Source of the DNA: Variovorax sp. OV700
GTDB taxonomy: Bacteria > Pseudomonadota > Gammaproteobacteria > Burkholderiales > Burkholderiaceae_C
Reading direction: 5' to 3'
Assembly: GCF_900099805.1 (NCBI RefSeq)
Contig: NZ_FNDR01000015.1
Span: 100,437 to 164,436 of the forward strand
DNA length: 64,000 bases
Position numbers and translations under genes: made by a program. The number at the start of each line of letters is the position of its first letter. Position 1 is the stretch's first letter. Positions 30,370 through 39,648 of the stretch are shown here, one piece after another. The notes beneath the pieces were generated by a model that was given only the letters and a program-made list of their open reading frames with translations, had not been told where the DNA came from and ran no database searches.

Positions 30370-31266
30370 ATGACGATGGTTCGAACCGCCGAAGAGGCGA
30401 ATGTCTTCCCAGACGTGAAGGTGGCCAGCCTCCAGATGGCACCGCGGATTGGCGACAAGGCTGCCAACCTCCAGCGGTCGGTCGCCCTCATCGAGGAGGC
30501 GGCGCGGCACGGCGCGGTGGTTGCGGTGTTGCCCGAGCTGGCGAACACCGGCTACGTGTTCGCCTCGCGGCAGGAGGCTTTCGCCCTGGCCGAGCCGGTG
30601 CCGGACGGCGAGAGCTCGCAGGTGTGGCTCGAGGTGGCGCGCCGCTGCAAGATCCACGTCGTTGCTGGCATCGCGGAGCGCGTCGGCGACCGGCTCTTCA
30701 ACGCCGCACTCGTGGCCGGCCCCCATGGCTACATCGGCACTTACCGCAAGCTGCATCTCTGGGGTGACGAGCATCTTTTCTTTGAGTCCGGCGACCTCGG
30801 CCTGCCGGTCTTTCATACCGAGATCGGACGATTGGGCGCCATCATCTGCTACGACGGGTGGTTCCCCGAGGTCTACCGGCTGCTGGCCATGCAGGGCGCG
30901 GACTTCGTGTGCATGCCGACCAACTGGGTGCCCATGCCGGGTCAGGTCGAAGGGCATGCGGCAATGGCCAATACGTTGGCGATGGCAAATGCGCACAGCA
31001 ACGGCCTGAACATCATTTGCGCCGACCGGGTCGGCACCGAGCGCGGCCAGCCTTTCATCGGCCAGAGCCTGATCGTCGGTGCGCAAGGTTGGCCTGTCGC
31101 AGGCCCGGCCAGCCGCGACAGCGAAGAGATTCTGTATGCGTCGATCAACCTCAGGAAGTCGCGCAGCGCGCGACATCTCAACGTCTTCAACGATGTCCTG
31201 CGAGACCGCAGAGACGACATCTACGACCCCATGCTCGGCACCGGCTGGAAACTGCCGCGCCACTGA
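30370..31266 (+). CDS. Carbon-nitrogen hydrolase (nitrilase superfamily amidase)
   Basis: The 298-residue protein has the complete Glu-Lys-Cys triad of the superfamily: E56 in LPELANTGY, K127 in YRKLHLW and C160 in IICYDGWFPE. The motif CYDGWFPE resembles aliphatic amidases and carbamoylases more than true nitrilases, which read CWE or CGE. It would hydrolyse an amide to acid and ammonia in the cytoplasm. It is the first gene after the attenuator and heads the operon of amide importer, asparaginase, AmiC and AmiR-like genes. Start at ATG 30370 with GGAG 6 bases upstream. Confidence 0.9.
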   Translation: MTMVRTAEEANVFPDVKVASLQMAPRIGDKAANLQRSVALIEEAARHGAVVAVLPELANTGYVFASRQEAFALAEPVPDGESSQVWLEVARRCKIHVVAGIAERVGDRLFNAALVAGPHGYIGTYRKLHLWGDEHLFFESGDLGLPVFHTEIGRLGAIICYDGWFPEVYRLLAMQGADFVCMPTNWVPMPGQVEGHAAMANTLAMANAHSNGLNIICADRVGTERGQPFIGQSLIVGAQGWPVAGPASRDSEEILYASINLRKSRSARHLNVFNDVLRDRRDDIYDPMLGTGWKLPRH

Positions 31267-31322
31267 TTTCCCGTTCCACCCACTCGTCATTCAACCCGCT
31301 CTTCACTCAACGAGGTTTCGTC

Positions 31323-32486
31323 ATGCAAACATTCCAACGCCTTTTTCGCCTGAGCGCCGTCGCCGCCATGGCCGCCATCACCGCGGGTGCCTACGCGGCG
31401 GACCCTATCAAGATTGGCGTGGCCGTCGGTCTTTCCGGTGCCAACAGTGTCGTCGCGCCGGCCGTCGTGCAGTCGTCGCAACTGGCGGTGGAAGAGATCA
31501 ATGCTGCCGGCGGCATCCTCGGGCGCAAGGTCGAACTGGAGATCGTCGACGACGCATCGGGTGCCGTCGGCGCACAGAAGGCCTTCGACACGCTGGTGTT
31601 CCAGAAGAAGGTTGCCGCCATCATCGCCATGGAAACCAGCGCCGCGCGCAATGCCGCGCTGCCGATCGTGAGCAAGGGCAAGGTGCCCTACATCTACACG
31701 TCGTTCTACGAAGGCCGTTCCTGCAACAACGCGATGTACGTCAACGGCTGGGTGCCGGAGCAGCAGGTGGCGCCGGTGGTCGATTATTTCCTGGCGAGCA
31801 AGAGCGCCAAGACCTTCTTCCTCGTCGGCAACGACTATTCGTTCGGGCGTGGCATGCTGAACTTCACGAAGAAGTACATCGAGCAGAAGGGCGGCAAGGT
31901 CATTGGCGAAGAGTTCCTGCCGATCGACGGCAGCGACTGGACATCCGTCATTTCGAAGATCCGCTCGGCCAAGCCCGATGCGTTGATCAGCGCGACCGCC
32001 GGCGGTGCACCCAATGTTTCGCTGGCCAAGCAGCTCAAGGGAGCCGGCATGACGCTGCCCTACGGCAACCTGGCCATCGATGAAGGCACCGCCAAGACCA
32101 TGGGCGATGCGGCCAGCGGCATGTACATGTCGGCCTCCTATCTGACGAGCATCGATACGCCCGAGAACAAGAAATTCGTGGCTGCCATGACGAAGAAATT
32201 CGGCACCGAGTTGAAGACGCCCAACGAGCTGTCCGAGCCGCAATACGAGGCGTTCTACCTGTACAAGGCAGCCGCCGAGAAGGTGGGCTCGACCGATGCG
32301 GCCAAGGTGATCCCGGCACTGGCCGAGGCGTCGTTCAACGGTCCGCGCGGCACGGTGCAGATGAACAAGAGCCGCCACACGCCGCTGTCGATGCGCCTCG
32401 GCCAGGTTCAGGCGGACGGCTCGGTCAAGATCCTCGAGACCTTCGCCAATGTCGATCCGGGCGCACAGTGCCCGAACCTCAACTGA
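31323..32486 (+). CDS. Amide/urea-type ABC substrate-binding protein (HAAT family)
   Basis: The 387-residue periplasmic protein has a Sec signal peptide cleaved after AGAYA (residue about 25) and a Leu/Ile/Val-binding-type fold (type I periplasmic binding protein): IKIGVAVGLSG, AVEEINAAGGILGRKVELEIVDD (about 55-77). It carries an SFYEG motif at 127-131 that also occurs in the AmiC-like sensor of this operon (109-113), which suggests that receptor and sensor bind the same small amide. The relatives UrtA, FmdD and AmiC share this feature. Start ATG 31323; downstream genes encode its permease and ATPase. Confidence 0.9.
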   Translation: MQTFQRLFRLSAVAAMAAITAGAYAADPIKIGVAVGLSGANSVVAPAVVQSSQLAVEEINAAGGILGRKVELEIVDDASGAVGAQKAFDTLVFQKKVAAIIAMETSAARNAALPIVSKGKVPYIYTSFYEGRSCNNAMYVNGWVPEQQVAPVVDYFLASKSAKTFFLVGNDYSFGRGMLNFTKKYIEQKGGKVIGEEFLPIDGSDWTSVISKIRSAKPDALISATAGGAPNVSLAKQLKGAGMTLPYGNLAIDEGTAKTMGDAASGMYMSASYLTSIDTPENKKFVAAMTKKFGTELKTPNELSEPQYEAFYLYKAAAEKVGSTDAAKVIPALAEASFNGPRGTVQMNKSRHTPLSMRLGQVQADGSVKILETFANVDPGAQCPNLN

Positions 32487-32518
32487 AGCGGGAACCGTAA
32501 AAGTCGCAGGAGACATTC

Positions 32519-33352
32519 ATGGTGCTTCTATTGGACCTGCTGACGACGGCGGCCATGCTGTTCATCGTCACGGCGGGCTTGATGATGATCTTCGGCGTGA
32601 TGAAGATCGTCAACTTCGCGCATGGAGCTCTGCTCACGCTGGGCGGCTACGCGAGCTATGTCATCACGCAACTGAAGCTCGATCCGTGGCTCAGCTGGCC
32701 GCTGGCCTTCGTGGCGGGAACGGTGGTCGGCATGGCCGTCGAACAACTGATCGTTCGGCCGTTGTACAAGCGGCCGCTCGACGCCATCCTCGCGACCTGG
32801 GGGCTGGGCATCGTCATCGGCCAGTTGATCGTGATGGCATTCGGCCGTGAGGTGCAGTTCGTCGATTCGCCGATGTCGGGCACCTGGTCGTTGTTCGGCA
32901 TCGACTACTCTGCGTACCGGCTGCTGCTGGTTCCCGTCGCCATCGTGATGTGCCTGCTGCTGACCGGATTGCTCAACGGCACGCGGTTCGGCATCCGGAC
33001 CCGCGCCGTGATCATGAATGAAAGCCTGGCCAGCGGTCTCGGCATTCATGCAGGCTGGGTGCGCTTCGTCACCTTCAGTCTCGGCGCAGGGTTGGGCACC
33101 CTGGCCGGCACCATGATCACGCCACTGTCGAGCGTCGATCCGAACATGGGAATGACCTGGTTGGTCAGCGCCTTCATGCTGGTCATGGTTTCGGGCCACT
33201 CGATGGTGAGCCTGATGTTGACCTGCCTGGTCTTCGGCGCTTGCCAAGTGCTGGTCAGCACCTATGCCAGTCCGGTCCTCGGCGGCCTGACCATCGCGGT
33301 TCTCGCGGCCGTCACGCTGCGCATCCGCCCGAAGGGTTTCGCACATGGCTGA
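32519..33352 (+). CDS. Branched-chain amino acid/amide-type ABC permease, LivH-like
   Basis: The 277-residue protein has about eight membrane segments and the LivH-type early motif LMMIFGVMKIVNFAHG (about 20-35; short part given), the characteristic (N/T)FAHG turn. It pairs with the LivM half of the fused protein encoded next, whose start overlaps this stop by 8 bp. An AGGAGAC ribosome site precedes the ATG. The substrate is inferred to be a short amide or urea derivative. Confidence 0.9.
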   Translation: MVLLLDLLTTAAMLFIVTAGLMMIFGVMKIVNFAHGALLTLGGYASYVITQLKLDPWLSWPLAFVAGTVVGMAVEQLIVRPLYKRPLDAILATWGLGIVIGQLIVMAFGREVQFVDSPMSGTWSLFGIDYSAYRLLLVPVAIVMCLLLTGLLNGTRFGIRTRAVIMNESLASGLGIHAGWVRFVTFSLGAGLGTLAGTMITPLSSVDPNMGMTWLVSAFMLVMVSGHSMVSLMLTCLVFGACQVLVSTYASPVLGGLTIAVLAAVTLRIRPKGFAHG

Positions 33353-35126
33353 AGCCGATCAAAGACCTGCGCGCTCCGCGCGTGGCCTGCTGGTCCTGGG
33401 CATCGTGGGCATCCTGCTCATCGCGATCGGGCCGTGGGTCTTCGACACCTACTTGCTCAATATCCTGATCAAGTCGTTCTTCTTCGCCATCGCAGCCATC
33501 ACCGTCGATGTGCTCTGGGGTTACACGGGCTACCTGACGTTCGGGCAGTCGGCCTTCTTCGGCATCGGCGCCTATGCGGCCGGGCTCGCGTTCACACATG
33601 GCGGGTTCTCCGCCTCGACGGTGTTTCTCGCCATCGGCGCGGCCGTGCTGGTGACGGCGGCCGTGGGCGCGCTCGTCGGGTGGCTATCGTTCTATCGCGG
33701 TGCATCGCCGTTTTTCGCGACGGTCATCTCTCTGGTGCTGCCGATCGTGCTGACGCAGTTGCTGCTGACCGGCGGCGAGTGGACAGGATCGAGTTCGGGG
33801 CTCACCGGCTACCAGACATTCGATCTCTCGCTGGAAGCCTGGTACTGGGTGTCCGGCGGGGTGCTTGTCGCCGCGGCGCTGCTCGCATGGAAGGTGGTTG
33901 GCAGCGATGCGGGCCGGGTCCTGGCCGCGATTCGCGACAACGAATCGCGCTGCTCCTACCTCGGCATCGATGCATCGCTCGTGAAGATCGGCCTGCTGGT
34001 CGCGACCGCCGTCATCGCGGGATTGGCCGGCTTCGGCTACGGTTCGTTCAGCGGCGTCGTGGCACCCGAACTCACGGGCTTCGTCTTCGGCACCGAACTC
34101 ATCATCTGGGTGGCGCTCGGGGGGCGCGGCACGCTGTGGGGACCGTTGATCGGCGCGGTGCTGATCAACGTCGCGACCGCCTACCTGAGCGGCAGCATGC
34201 CATTCGCGTGGCAACTCATCCTGGGGGTCGCATTCGTGCTTGTCATCGTGCTGTTTCCACAGGGGCTGGTGCCCTTGCTGCTGAAGCCACTGGGCCTGGG
34301 CCGGCCGGCTGCGCGGGTGCTCGCGCTGGTCGAGCGACCGGTCCGTGCATGGACGGCAGACGCGGGCAAACAGGCGTTGACGATGCGCGGCGTGGCCAAG
34401 AGCTTCGGGAGCCTGAAGGTCTTGCAGGGCATCGACCTGGAGGCGCATGCGGGCCAGTTGGTCGGCCTGATCGGCCCGAACGGTGCGGGCAAGACGACGC
34501 TGATGCGCTGCATGAGCGATGGCGCCGATCGCAGCGCGGGTACGGTCGAGTTGTGCGGGAACGACATCGGTCTGCTGCCGCCCAATGCATGCGTGCGTTT
34601 CGGGCTGGGCCGCAAGTTCCAGAACGCGAATGTGTTCGAGTCGCTGACCGTCGCAGAATGCCTGCGCATCGCGGGCACCATCCTCGAGTCACCATCGCTC
34701 TTGCGCAATGACAGTGCGCTGCGGCTTCCGCCGTATGCACTCGACGTGGTGCGCACCACCGGGCTGGACCACAAGCTGAACGTGGTGGCCAGGGATCTCT
34801 CGCATGGCGAGCAGCAAGCGCTGGAGCTGGCGATGGTGCTGGCCTTGGAACCGCGCATCGTGCTGCTCGACGAGCCGACCGCCGGCCTGACCAAGACCGA
34901 GCGCACGCAGATCGGCAAGGTGCTCTCGTCGCTCGCGCATCGCTACCACCTCTGTTGCTTGCTTGTGGAGCACGACCTTGACTTTGTCGAAGAGATCGCC
35001 ACGCGCATCGTGGTGCTGCACCAGGGCACGATCCTCATGCAGGGCAGCTTCCAGGAAGTGGTGAACTCCGACCTCGTCAAGACCATCTATGCCGGCAGCG
35101 CGCACGCGGCCAAGGAGGCTGCATGA
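33345..35126 (+). CDS. Fused LivM permease and LivG ATP-binding protein
   Basis: The 593-residue protein joins two transporter subunits. Residues 15-315 are a LivM-type permease (about nine segments; YLTFGQSAFFGIGAYAAGL at 63-81). Residues about 345-593 are an ATPase: Walker A GPNGAGKT (377-384), LGRKFQNANVF Q-loop region (about 419-429), signature LSHGEQQ (about 485-491) and Walker B IVLLDEPTAGL (about 504-514). In E. coli these are separate proteins; fusion keeps permease and ATPase in a 1:1 ratio. It overlaps its neighbours on both sides by 8 and 4 bp. No frameshift is needed for the fusion. Confidence 0.92.
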   Translation: MAEADQRPARSARGLLVLGIVGILLIAIGPWVFDTYLLNILIKSFFFAIAAITVDVLWGYTGYLTFGQSAFFGIGAYAAGLAFTHGGFSASTVFLAIGAAVLVTAAVGALVGWLSFYRGASPFFATVISLVLPIVLTQLLLTGGEWTGSSSGLTGYQTFDLSLEAWYWVSGGVLVAAALLAWKVVGSDAGRVLAAIRDNESRCSYLGIDASLVKIGLLVATAVIAGLAGFGYGSFSGVVAPELTGFVFGTELIIWVALGGRGTLWGPLIGAVLINVATAYLSGSMPFAWQLILGVAFVLVIVLFPQGLVPLLLKPLGLGRPAARVLALVERPVRAWTADAGKQALTMRGVAKSFGSLKVLQGIDLEAHAGQLVGLIGPNGAGKTTLMRCMSDGADRSAGTVELCGNDIGLLPPNACVRFGLGRKFQNANVFESLTVAECLRIAGTILESPSLLRNDSALRLPPYALDVVRTTGLDHKLNVVARDLSHGEQQALELAMVLALEPRIVLLDEPTAGLTKTERTQIGKVLSSLAHRYHLCCLLVEHDLDFVEEIATRIVVLHQGTILMQGSFQEVVNSDLVKTIYAGSAHAAKEAA

Positions 35127-35830
35127 GCCAGGCTGCCTTGCAAATGAATGCCGTCACCAGCGGCTACAAGGCCTCTGTCGTTCTTCGGAGTGTGTCGCTC
35201 ACCATTCGGGCCGGCGAGGCCGTGGCGCTACTGGGCAAGAACGGCATGGGCAAGAGCACCTTGCTGAAGACGGTGATGGGCTACCTGCCGAAAAAGTCCG
35301 GCGCCATCCAGTTGGCGGGCGGCGACATCACACGCTTTGCGCCGCACAAGATTGCGCGGCTGGGCATTGCCTACGCGGCGCAGGAGCAGGCGCTTTTCGC
35401 AGACCTCAGCATCCGCGACAACTTGCGGCTCGGGCTGGTGAAGGAGTCGACCTTCGACGAGCGCTTTACGGAGATCGAGCCTGTGTTCCCGGTGTTCAAG
35501 ACACGGCTCAGGCAGTACGCCGGCACGCTTTCGGGTGGCGAGCAGAAAATGCTTTTGCTGGCGCGTGCGCTGATGATGCGGCCGTCTGTGATCCTGCTGG
35601 ACGAGATCACCGAAGGACTGCAACCCTCGGTCATCGATCGGTTGGCCGATGCACTGCTGTGGGAGCGTGAAAAGCGCGGCACGACCATGCTCATCGTCGA
35701 GCAGAACGTGCCATTCGCCCTGAAGGTCGTCGACCGGTTCGTCGTGCTGAAGCAGGGAGAAATCGTCGATGAAGGCAACGCCTGCGCCGACGAAGCCATG
35801 GAGAAGGTCTTCAATCACCTACGAGTCTGA
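35123..35830 (+). CDS. ABC transporter ATP-binding protein, LivF-like
   Basis: The 235-residue ATPase has Walker A GKNGMGKST (about 38-46), the YAAQEQALFADLS Q-loop (about 88-100), signature LSGGEQKM (about 135-142) and Walker B VILLDEITEGL (about 155-165). The usual GPNGAGKST of LivF is replaced by GKNGMGKST and the Walker B ends DEI rather than DEP, as seen in urea and amide LivF relatives. It overlaps the LivM-LivG gene by 4 bp and completes the importer with a nonidentical ATPase pair. Confidence 0.92.
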   Translation: MSQAALQMNAVTSGYKASVVLRSVSLTIRAGEAVALLGKNGMGKSTLLKTVMGYLPKKSGAIQLAGGDITRFAPHKIARLGIAYAAQEQALFADLSIRDNLRLGLVKESTFDERFTEIEPVFPVFKTRLRQYAGTLSGGEQKMLLLARALMMRPSVILLDEITEGLQPSVIDRLADALLWEREKRGTTMLIVEQNVPFALKVVDRFVVLKQGEIVDEGNACADEAMEKVFNHLRV

Positions 35831-35834
35831 ACTC

Positions 35835-36836
35835 ATGACCAGTTCCAACCGCATGGCGCTACCCGTTTGCCAGTTCATCTCGACCGGCGGCACCATCGCC
35901 ATGAAGACCGACCCTGCCGGGAACGCGCCGGTGCCGGCGCTGTCCGGCGACGACTTGCTCGCCCGCGTTCCGGGCCTCCAGCGCATCGCGGACCTGCGCG
36001 TGCAGAACTTACTCAACGTGCCGTCCGACTACATGGGCCCCGCGGAGTGGGTGGCGCTGCACGGCGCGGTCGAAGCAGCGCTGGCGCAGGACGACGTGGC
36101 GGGCGCAATCGTTTCGCACGGCACCGACACGCTGGAAGAAACGGCCTGGTTCCTGGACCTGACGATCGCGAACGACAAGCCCGTGGTGTTGACGGGCGCC
36201 CAGCGCAATGCGTCGGATCCCGATGGCGACGGACCGCGCAACCTGCTCAATGCCGCGCGCGTCTGCATTGACCCGGAGGCCCGCGGAAAGGGCGTGATGG
36301 TGGTCCTCAACAACCAGATCAATGCGGCGCGCGAAGTCACCAAATCGCACACGTCGGACGTCGAGGCGTTCAAATCCGGAGACTTCGGCTTGCTCGGCAC
36401 CGTGGACGACGACAAGGTGATGTTCGCCCGCAAGCCGCAGCGGAGGCAGCAACTCCCGCTGGCCGGTACGGCACTGCCGGATGTGGCGATCGTTTCCATG
36501 TACGGTGGCGCCGATGGCTCGATGATTCGCCATGCGACAAGCGCCGGGGCCCAAGGCATCGTCGTGCAGGCGCTGGGCTGGGGCAACGTCAACCTGGCCA
36601 TGTACGAGGCGATCGGGGAGGCCATCGATGCCGGAGTTGCAGTGGTGATCTCCACGCGCGTACCCAACGGACGGGTACGGCCTATCTACGGCTTTACAGG
36701 CGGTGGCAAGACGCTCAAGAATGTCGGGGCGACGTTTGCGGACAACCTGAGTCCGCACAAGGCCAGGATCCTCCTGATGCTGGCGCTGCAGACAGCGCAA
36801 TCCGCCGTCTCGCTGCAGGCCTTGTTCGATCGTTAG
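35835..36836 (+). CDS. L-asparaginase / glutaminase (type I/II family)
   Basis: The 333-residue protein carries both asparaginase motifs: ISTGGTIA with the nucleophile T17 (15-22) and the second threonine-aspartate pair in SHGTDTLEET (T97-D98, 94-103). No signal peptide is seen at the ATG 35835, 4 bp after the LivF stop, so it would act in the cytoplasm rather than the periplasm. An upstream in-frame extension (from 35769) overlaps livF and is not needed. It releases ammonia from asparagine or a similar amide, suiting an operon that imports and hydrolyses amides. Confidence 0.9.
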   Translation: MTSSNRMALPVCQFISTGGTIAMKTDPAGNAPVPALSGDDLLARVPGLQRIADLRVQNLLNVPSDYMGPAEWVALHGAVEAALAQDDVAGAIVSHGTDTLEETAWFLDLTIANDKPVVLTGAQRNASDPDGDGPRNLLNAARVCIDPEARGKGVMVVLNNQINAAREVTKSHTSDVEAFKSGDFGLLGTVDDDKVMFARKPQRRQQLPLAGTALPDVAIVSMYGGADGSMIRHATSAGAQGIVVQALGWGNVNLAMYEAIGEAIDAGVAVVISTRVPNGRVRPIYGFTGGGKTLKNVGATFADNLSPHKARILLMLALQTAQSAVSLQALFDR

Positions 36837-36847
36837 GATCACCCAGG

Positions 36848-37990
36848 ATGGCAACCATGAGTACATCAGCCGCCGATTGGCGCATTGGCGTCCTGTTCTC
36901 CCGCTCCGGTGCCACTGGGGTGACCGAGTCGGAGCACTTTTTCGGAACGGCCCTGGCGATCGAGGAGATCAACGCGATGGGCGGCGTGCTCGACCGCAAG
37001 CTGGCGCCGGTGGTCTACGACCCCAAGGGCGACTCTGCAGAGTACCGGCGCCTGGCGACGCGCTTGCTGATCGACGATGAAGTGAACGTGATCTTCGGCT
37101 GCTCCCGGTCGTCGAGCCGCAAGGCGGTGCTGCCTGTCGTCGAACGGAACAACGGCCTGCTCTGGTACTGCTCGTTCTACGAGGGGTTCGAGTATTCACC
37201 GAACGTGATCTATACCGGCGCCTGCCTCAACCAGAACAGCATGCAGCTGGCGGCCTACCTGTTGCGCAACAAGGGGTCGCGGTTCTTTCTGGTCGGCGCG
37301 GACTACATCTACCCGCGCGAATCCAACCGGGTGATGCGCGACATGGTCGAGCAGCATGGCGGAGAGATCCTCGACGAGGTTTACCTGCCGGTCGAGGCCG
37401 GGGAAGCGCAGCTCGAGGAAGTCGTTCGCGACATCGTCCTGCTTCAGCCCAGCGTCGTTTTCTCGACGCTGGTCGGCGAGTCCGCGCGGCAGTTCTATCG
37501 CTTGTACCGAAAGCACGGACTCGATCCCAAGAGCATTCCCATTGCCAGCCTGTCCATGGCGGAAGAAGAGATCCGGCTGATCGGCGCCGACCTGTGCGAA
37601 GGCCACATCACTTCGGCAACGTACTTCAACTCACTGGACAACGAGAGCAACGAGCGCTTCGTTTCGCTGTGGCACGCCCGCTTCGGCGACCGTCCCACCA
37701 GCACCTGGTCCGAAATGGCGTACAGCCAGGTTCACCTGTTCGCGCGCGCGCTGCAGCGCACAGGCAGCCTCGACACGGCGCGCCTGGTGCAGAGCGCCCA
37801 CGCCGTGACCTTCGATTCGCCCGAGGGCCTGCTGTCCATCGATGCCGACAACAACCACTGCGCCCTGACGCCGCGCATCGGCGTGTGCCGCAGCGACGGC
37901 CAGTTCGACATCGTCTGGGAGGGGAAGGAGCCGATCAAGGCGGACCCCTACCTGTCGACCCTCGGCTTTTCCGAGTTCTGGCTGGATTGA
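36848..37990 (+). CDS. amiC: AmiC-like cytoplasmic amide sensor / negative regulator
   Basis: The 380-residue protein is a type I periplasmic-binding fold without a signal peptide, so it is cytoplasmic: RIGVLFSRSGATGVTE (12-27), LAIEEINAMGGVLDRKL (36-52), SFYEG (109-113) and FFLVGADYIYPRESNR (about 145-160). In Pseudomonas aeruginosa AmiC binds small amides and, when empty, sequesters the antiterminator AmiR. Here the AmiR-like gene follows after 4 bp, the same order. It is likely to sense the substrate delivered by the importer encoded upstream, because both proteins share the SFYEG ligand-loop motif. Confidence 0.88.
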   Translation: MATMSTSAADWRIGVLFSRSGATGVTESEHFFGTALAIEEINAMGGVLDRKLAPVVYDPKGDSAEYRRLATRLLIDDEVNVIFGCSRSSSRKAVLPVVERNNGLLWYCSFYEGFEYSPNVIYTGACLNQNSMQLAAYLLRNKGSRFFLVGADYIYPRESNRVMRDMVEQHGGEILDEVYLPVEAGEAQLEEVVRDIVLLQPSVVFSTLVGESARQFYRLYRKHGLDPKSIPIASLSMAEEEIRLIGADLCEGHITSATYFNSLDNESNERFVSLWHARFGDRPTSTWSEMAYSQVHLFARALQRTGSLDTARLVQSAHAVTFDSPEGLLSIDADNNHCALTPRIGVCRSDGQFDIVWEGKEPIKADPYLSTLGFSEFWLD

Positions 37991-37994
37991 CGCC

Positions 37995-38612
37995 ATGAGC
38001 AGTCTCCGCCGTCTGTATGAAGACCTTCGCAGCATCAGCGTTGCCGTGGTGTACCCGCCCGGCGAGGAACGCGACGTGCTGATCGACCAGCTCAAGCGCA
38101 TCGGTTGCCGGCTCCACGTCGCCTGGCCGTTTCCCGGTACGCCGCCGACGGCAGACGTCATCTTTTTCCAGGTGTCGCAGGAACTGCAGGGCAGCGCGTC
38201 CTGGAGCGCCAGCGTGATCGACGCGACGCTGATCGCACTGTCGGATTACGAGAGCCCGACCACCCTGAAACTGCTGCTCGACACCAGCGCGCATGGCGTG
38301 ATCACGCGCCCGTTTCGATCGGCAGGTGTGCTGAGCACGCTGGTGCTGGCACGCTCCGCACAGAGTTTCCAGGCACGGCTCCAGAGCAAAGTCCTGAAAC
38401 TCGAAGACACGATCAAGTCGCGCCGCCAGATTGAAAAAGCCATTCGCCTGCTGTCGGATAGCCAGCAGCTTTCCGAGACGCAGGCCTACGAGCACATGCG
38501 CGCTCGCGCGACCAAGCTCCGGATCACCGTGGCCGAGGTTTCCGCGATGATCATCGATGCACACGAGGCCATGGAGAAGCTCGGGTTGGGGAATCCCAAT
38601 GCCAAGCGCTGA
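37995..38612 (+). CDS. amiR: AmiR/NasR-type ANTAR transcription antiterminator
   Basis: The 205-residue protein has a receiver-like N-terminal domain without the phosphorylatable aspartate pattern (about 12-125), a coiled coil (about 130-150, KVLKLEDTIKSRRQIEKAIR) and a three-helix ANTAR RNA-binding domain at the C-terminus (about 135-200; ending AYEHMRARATKLRITVAEV-type helix, with the A-x6-R-x9 spacing). Released from AmiC by amide, such proteins bind paired hairpins in the leader RNA and stop transcription termination. The leader at 30.24-30.37 kb carries the matching structures, so this protein should activate its own operon. Last gene of the unit. Confidence 0.87.
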   Translation: MSSLRRLYEDLRSISVAVVYPPGEERDVLIDQLKRIGCRLHVAWPFPGTPPTADVIFFQVSQELQGSASWSASVIDATLIALSDYESPTTLKLLLDTSAHGVITRPFRSAGVLSTLVLARSAQSFQARLQSKVLKLEDTIKSRRQIEKAIRLLSDSQQLSETQAYEHMRARATKLRITVAEVSAMIIDAHEAMEKLGLGNPNAKR

Positions 38613-38675
38613 TCAACCTTTGGCGGTGCATCAGCCACTTCCAAAGGCGGCAGCGGGACGGCTACATTGCGCACC

Positions 38676-39623
38676 ATGGATCGCCTTGAAAACATAGAGA
38701 CTTTCGTTCGTGTCGCCGAGACCCAAAGCTTCGCGGAAGCGGCTCGGCAAATGCGTGTTGCAAAGTCGGTCGTGACGAGCCGGATCAAGCAACTCGAAGA
38801 CTACGTGGGCGCGCCACTGTTTCACAGGAGCACGCGGATGGTCCGCCTGAGCGATGTCGGGCAAGCCTTCCTGGGTGACTGCGTCGGCCTGATCGGACGT
38901 GCCAACGATGTGTTCGACCAGATGCGGGGTGCGCGTGCGGGGCCGTCGGGCGTGCTTCGCATCCATGCATTGACGGGCTTCGTGCTGGGTCACTTCGCCT
39001 CCTTGCTCAAGGATTTCCAGGTGACCTATCCCGACATTCGCTTGGAGCTGATCGTCAGCGATGTGGTCGTCGACCCCGTCAAGGCCGGGGTGGACTGCGC
39101 GCTCCAAATCTTTCCCGCCGCTTCCACCGAGTTGGTCTCGCGACCTCTGTTTCCGGTCAGGCGCGTGTTTTGCGCCACCGCGCAATACCTGCGCGCGGCG
39201 GGTTCGCCCGAAAGCCCGCGTGATCTCCACAAGCACGCCCTTGGCCTCTACTCGGGCTATCCGACGCGGGATCGCTGGACGTTCCGCCATGGCGAGGAAG
39301 AAGTGACGCTCTACATGAACGCGGCACTGCTGAGCAACAGCGTGCACCTGCTGCGCGAGTACGCGCTCGAGCATGCGGGAATCGTCTGCCTGCCCACGCT
39401 GGTGGCCGGCGAGGCGATCCTCAACGGCGAGTTGCAGGTCGTCCTGCCAGATCATCAACTGTCTTCGTTCTCGCTCAGCGCCGTCTACGCGAGCACGTCG
39501 CGCAATGCCTTCAAGCTCAAGCTCTTCATCGAGCACATCGCTGCCGCCTTCAGCCGCGTGGCGCCATGGGATGCACGCTTGATCGAGCGCGGCATGCTGC
39601 CGCCGACGTTCTTCTCCGACTGA
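38676..39623 (+). CDS. LysR-family transcriptional regulator of the aromatic cluster
   Basis: The 315-residue protein has the LysR winged helix (residues 3-60: LENIETFVRVAETQSFAEAA, then VVTSRIKQLEDYVGAPLFHR) and the effector domain (about 90-300). The ATG at 38676 is used; a TTG at 38667 would add three residues. It lies next to, and on the same strand as, the hydroquinone dioxygenase genes, and an imperfect dyad at 39649-39671 precedes them. Its coinducer is predicted to be an intermediate of hydroquinone/hydroxyquinol breakdown. CatR- and ClcR-type regulators act in such pathways, but this one belongs to the general LysR group by length and cannot be subtyped here. Confidence 0.88.
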   Translation: MDRLENIETFVRVAETQSFAEAARQMRVAKSVVTSRIKQLEDYVGAPLFHRSTRMVRLSDVGQAFLGDCVGLIGRANDVFDQMRGARAGPSGVLRIHALTGFVLGHFASLLKDFQVTYPDIRLELIVSDVVVDPVKAGVDCALQIFPAASTELVSRPLFPVRRVFCATAQYLRAAGSPESPRDLHKHALGLYSGYPTRDRWTFRHGEEEVTLYMNAALLSNSVHLLREYALEHAGIVCLPTLVAGEAILNGELQVVLPDHQLSSFSLSAVYASTSRNAFKLKLFIEHIAAAFSRVAPWDARLIERGMLPPTFFSD

Positions 39624-39648
39624 GCGTTCCCGGGGGTTTACCCGCACC

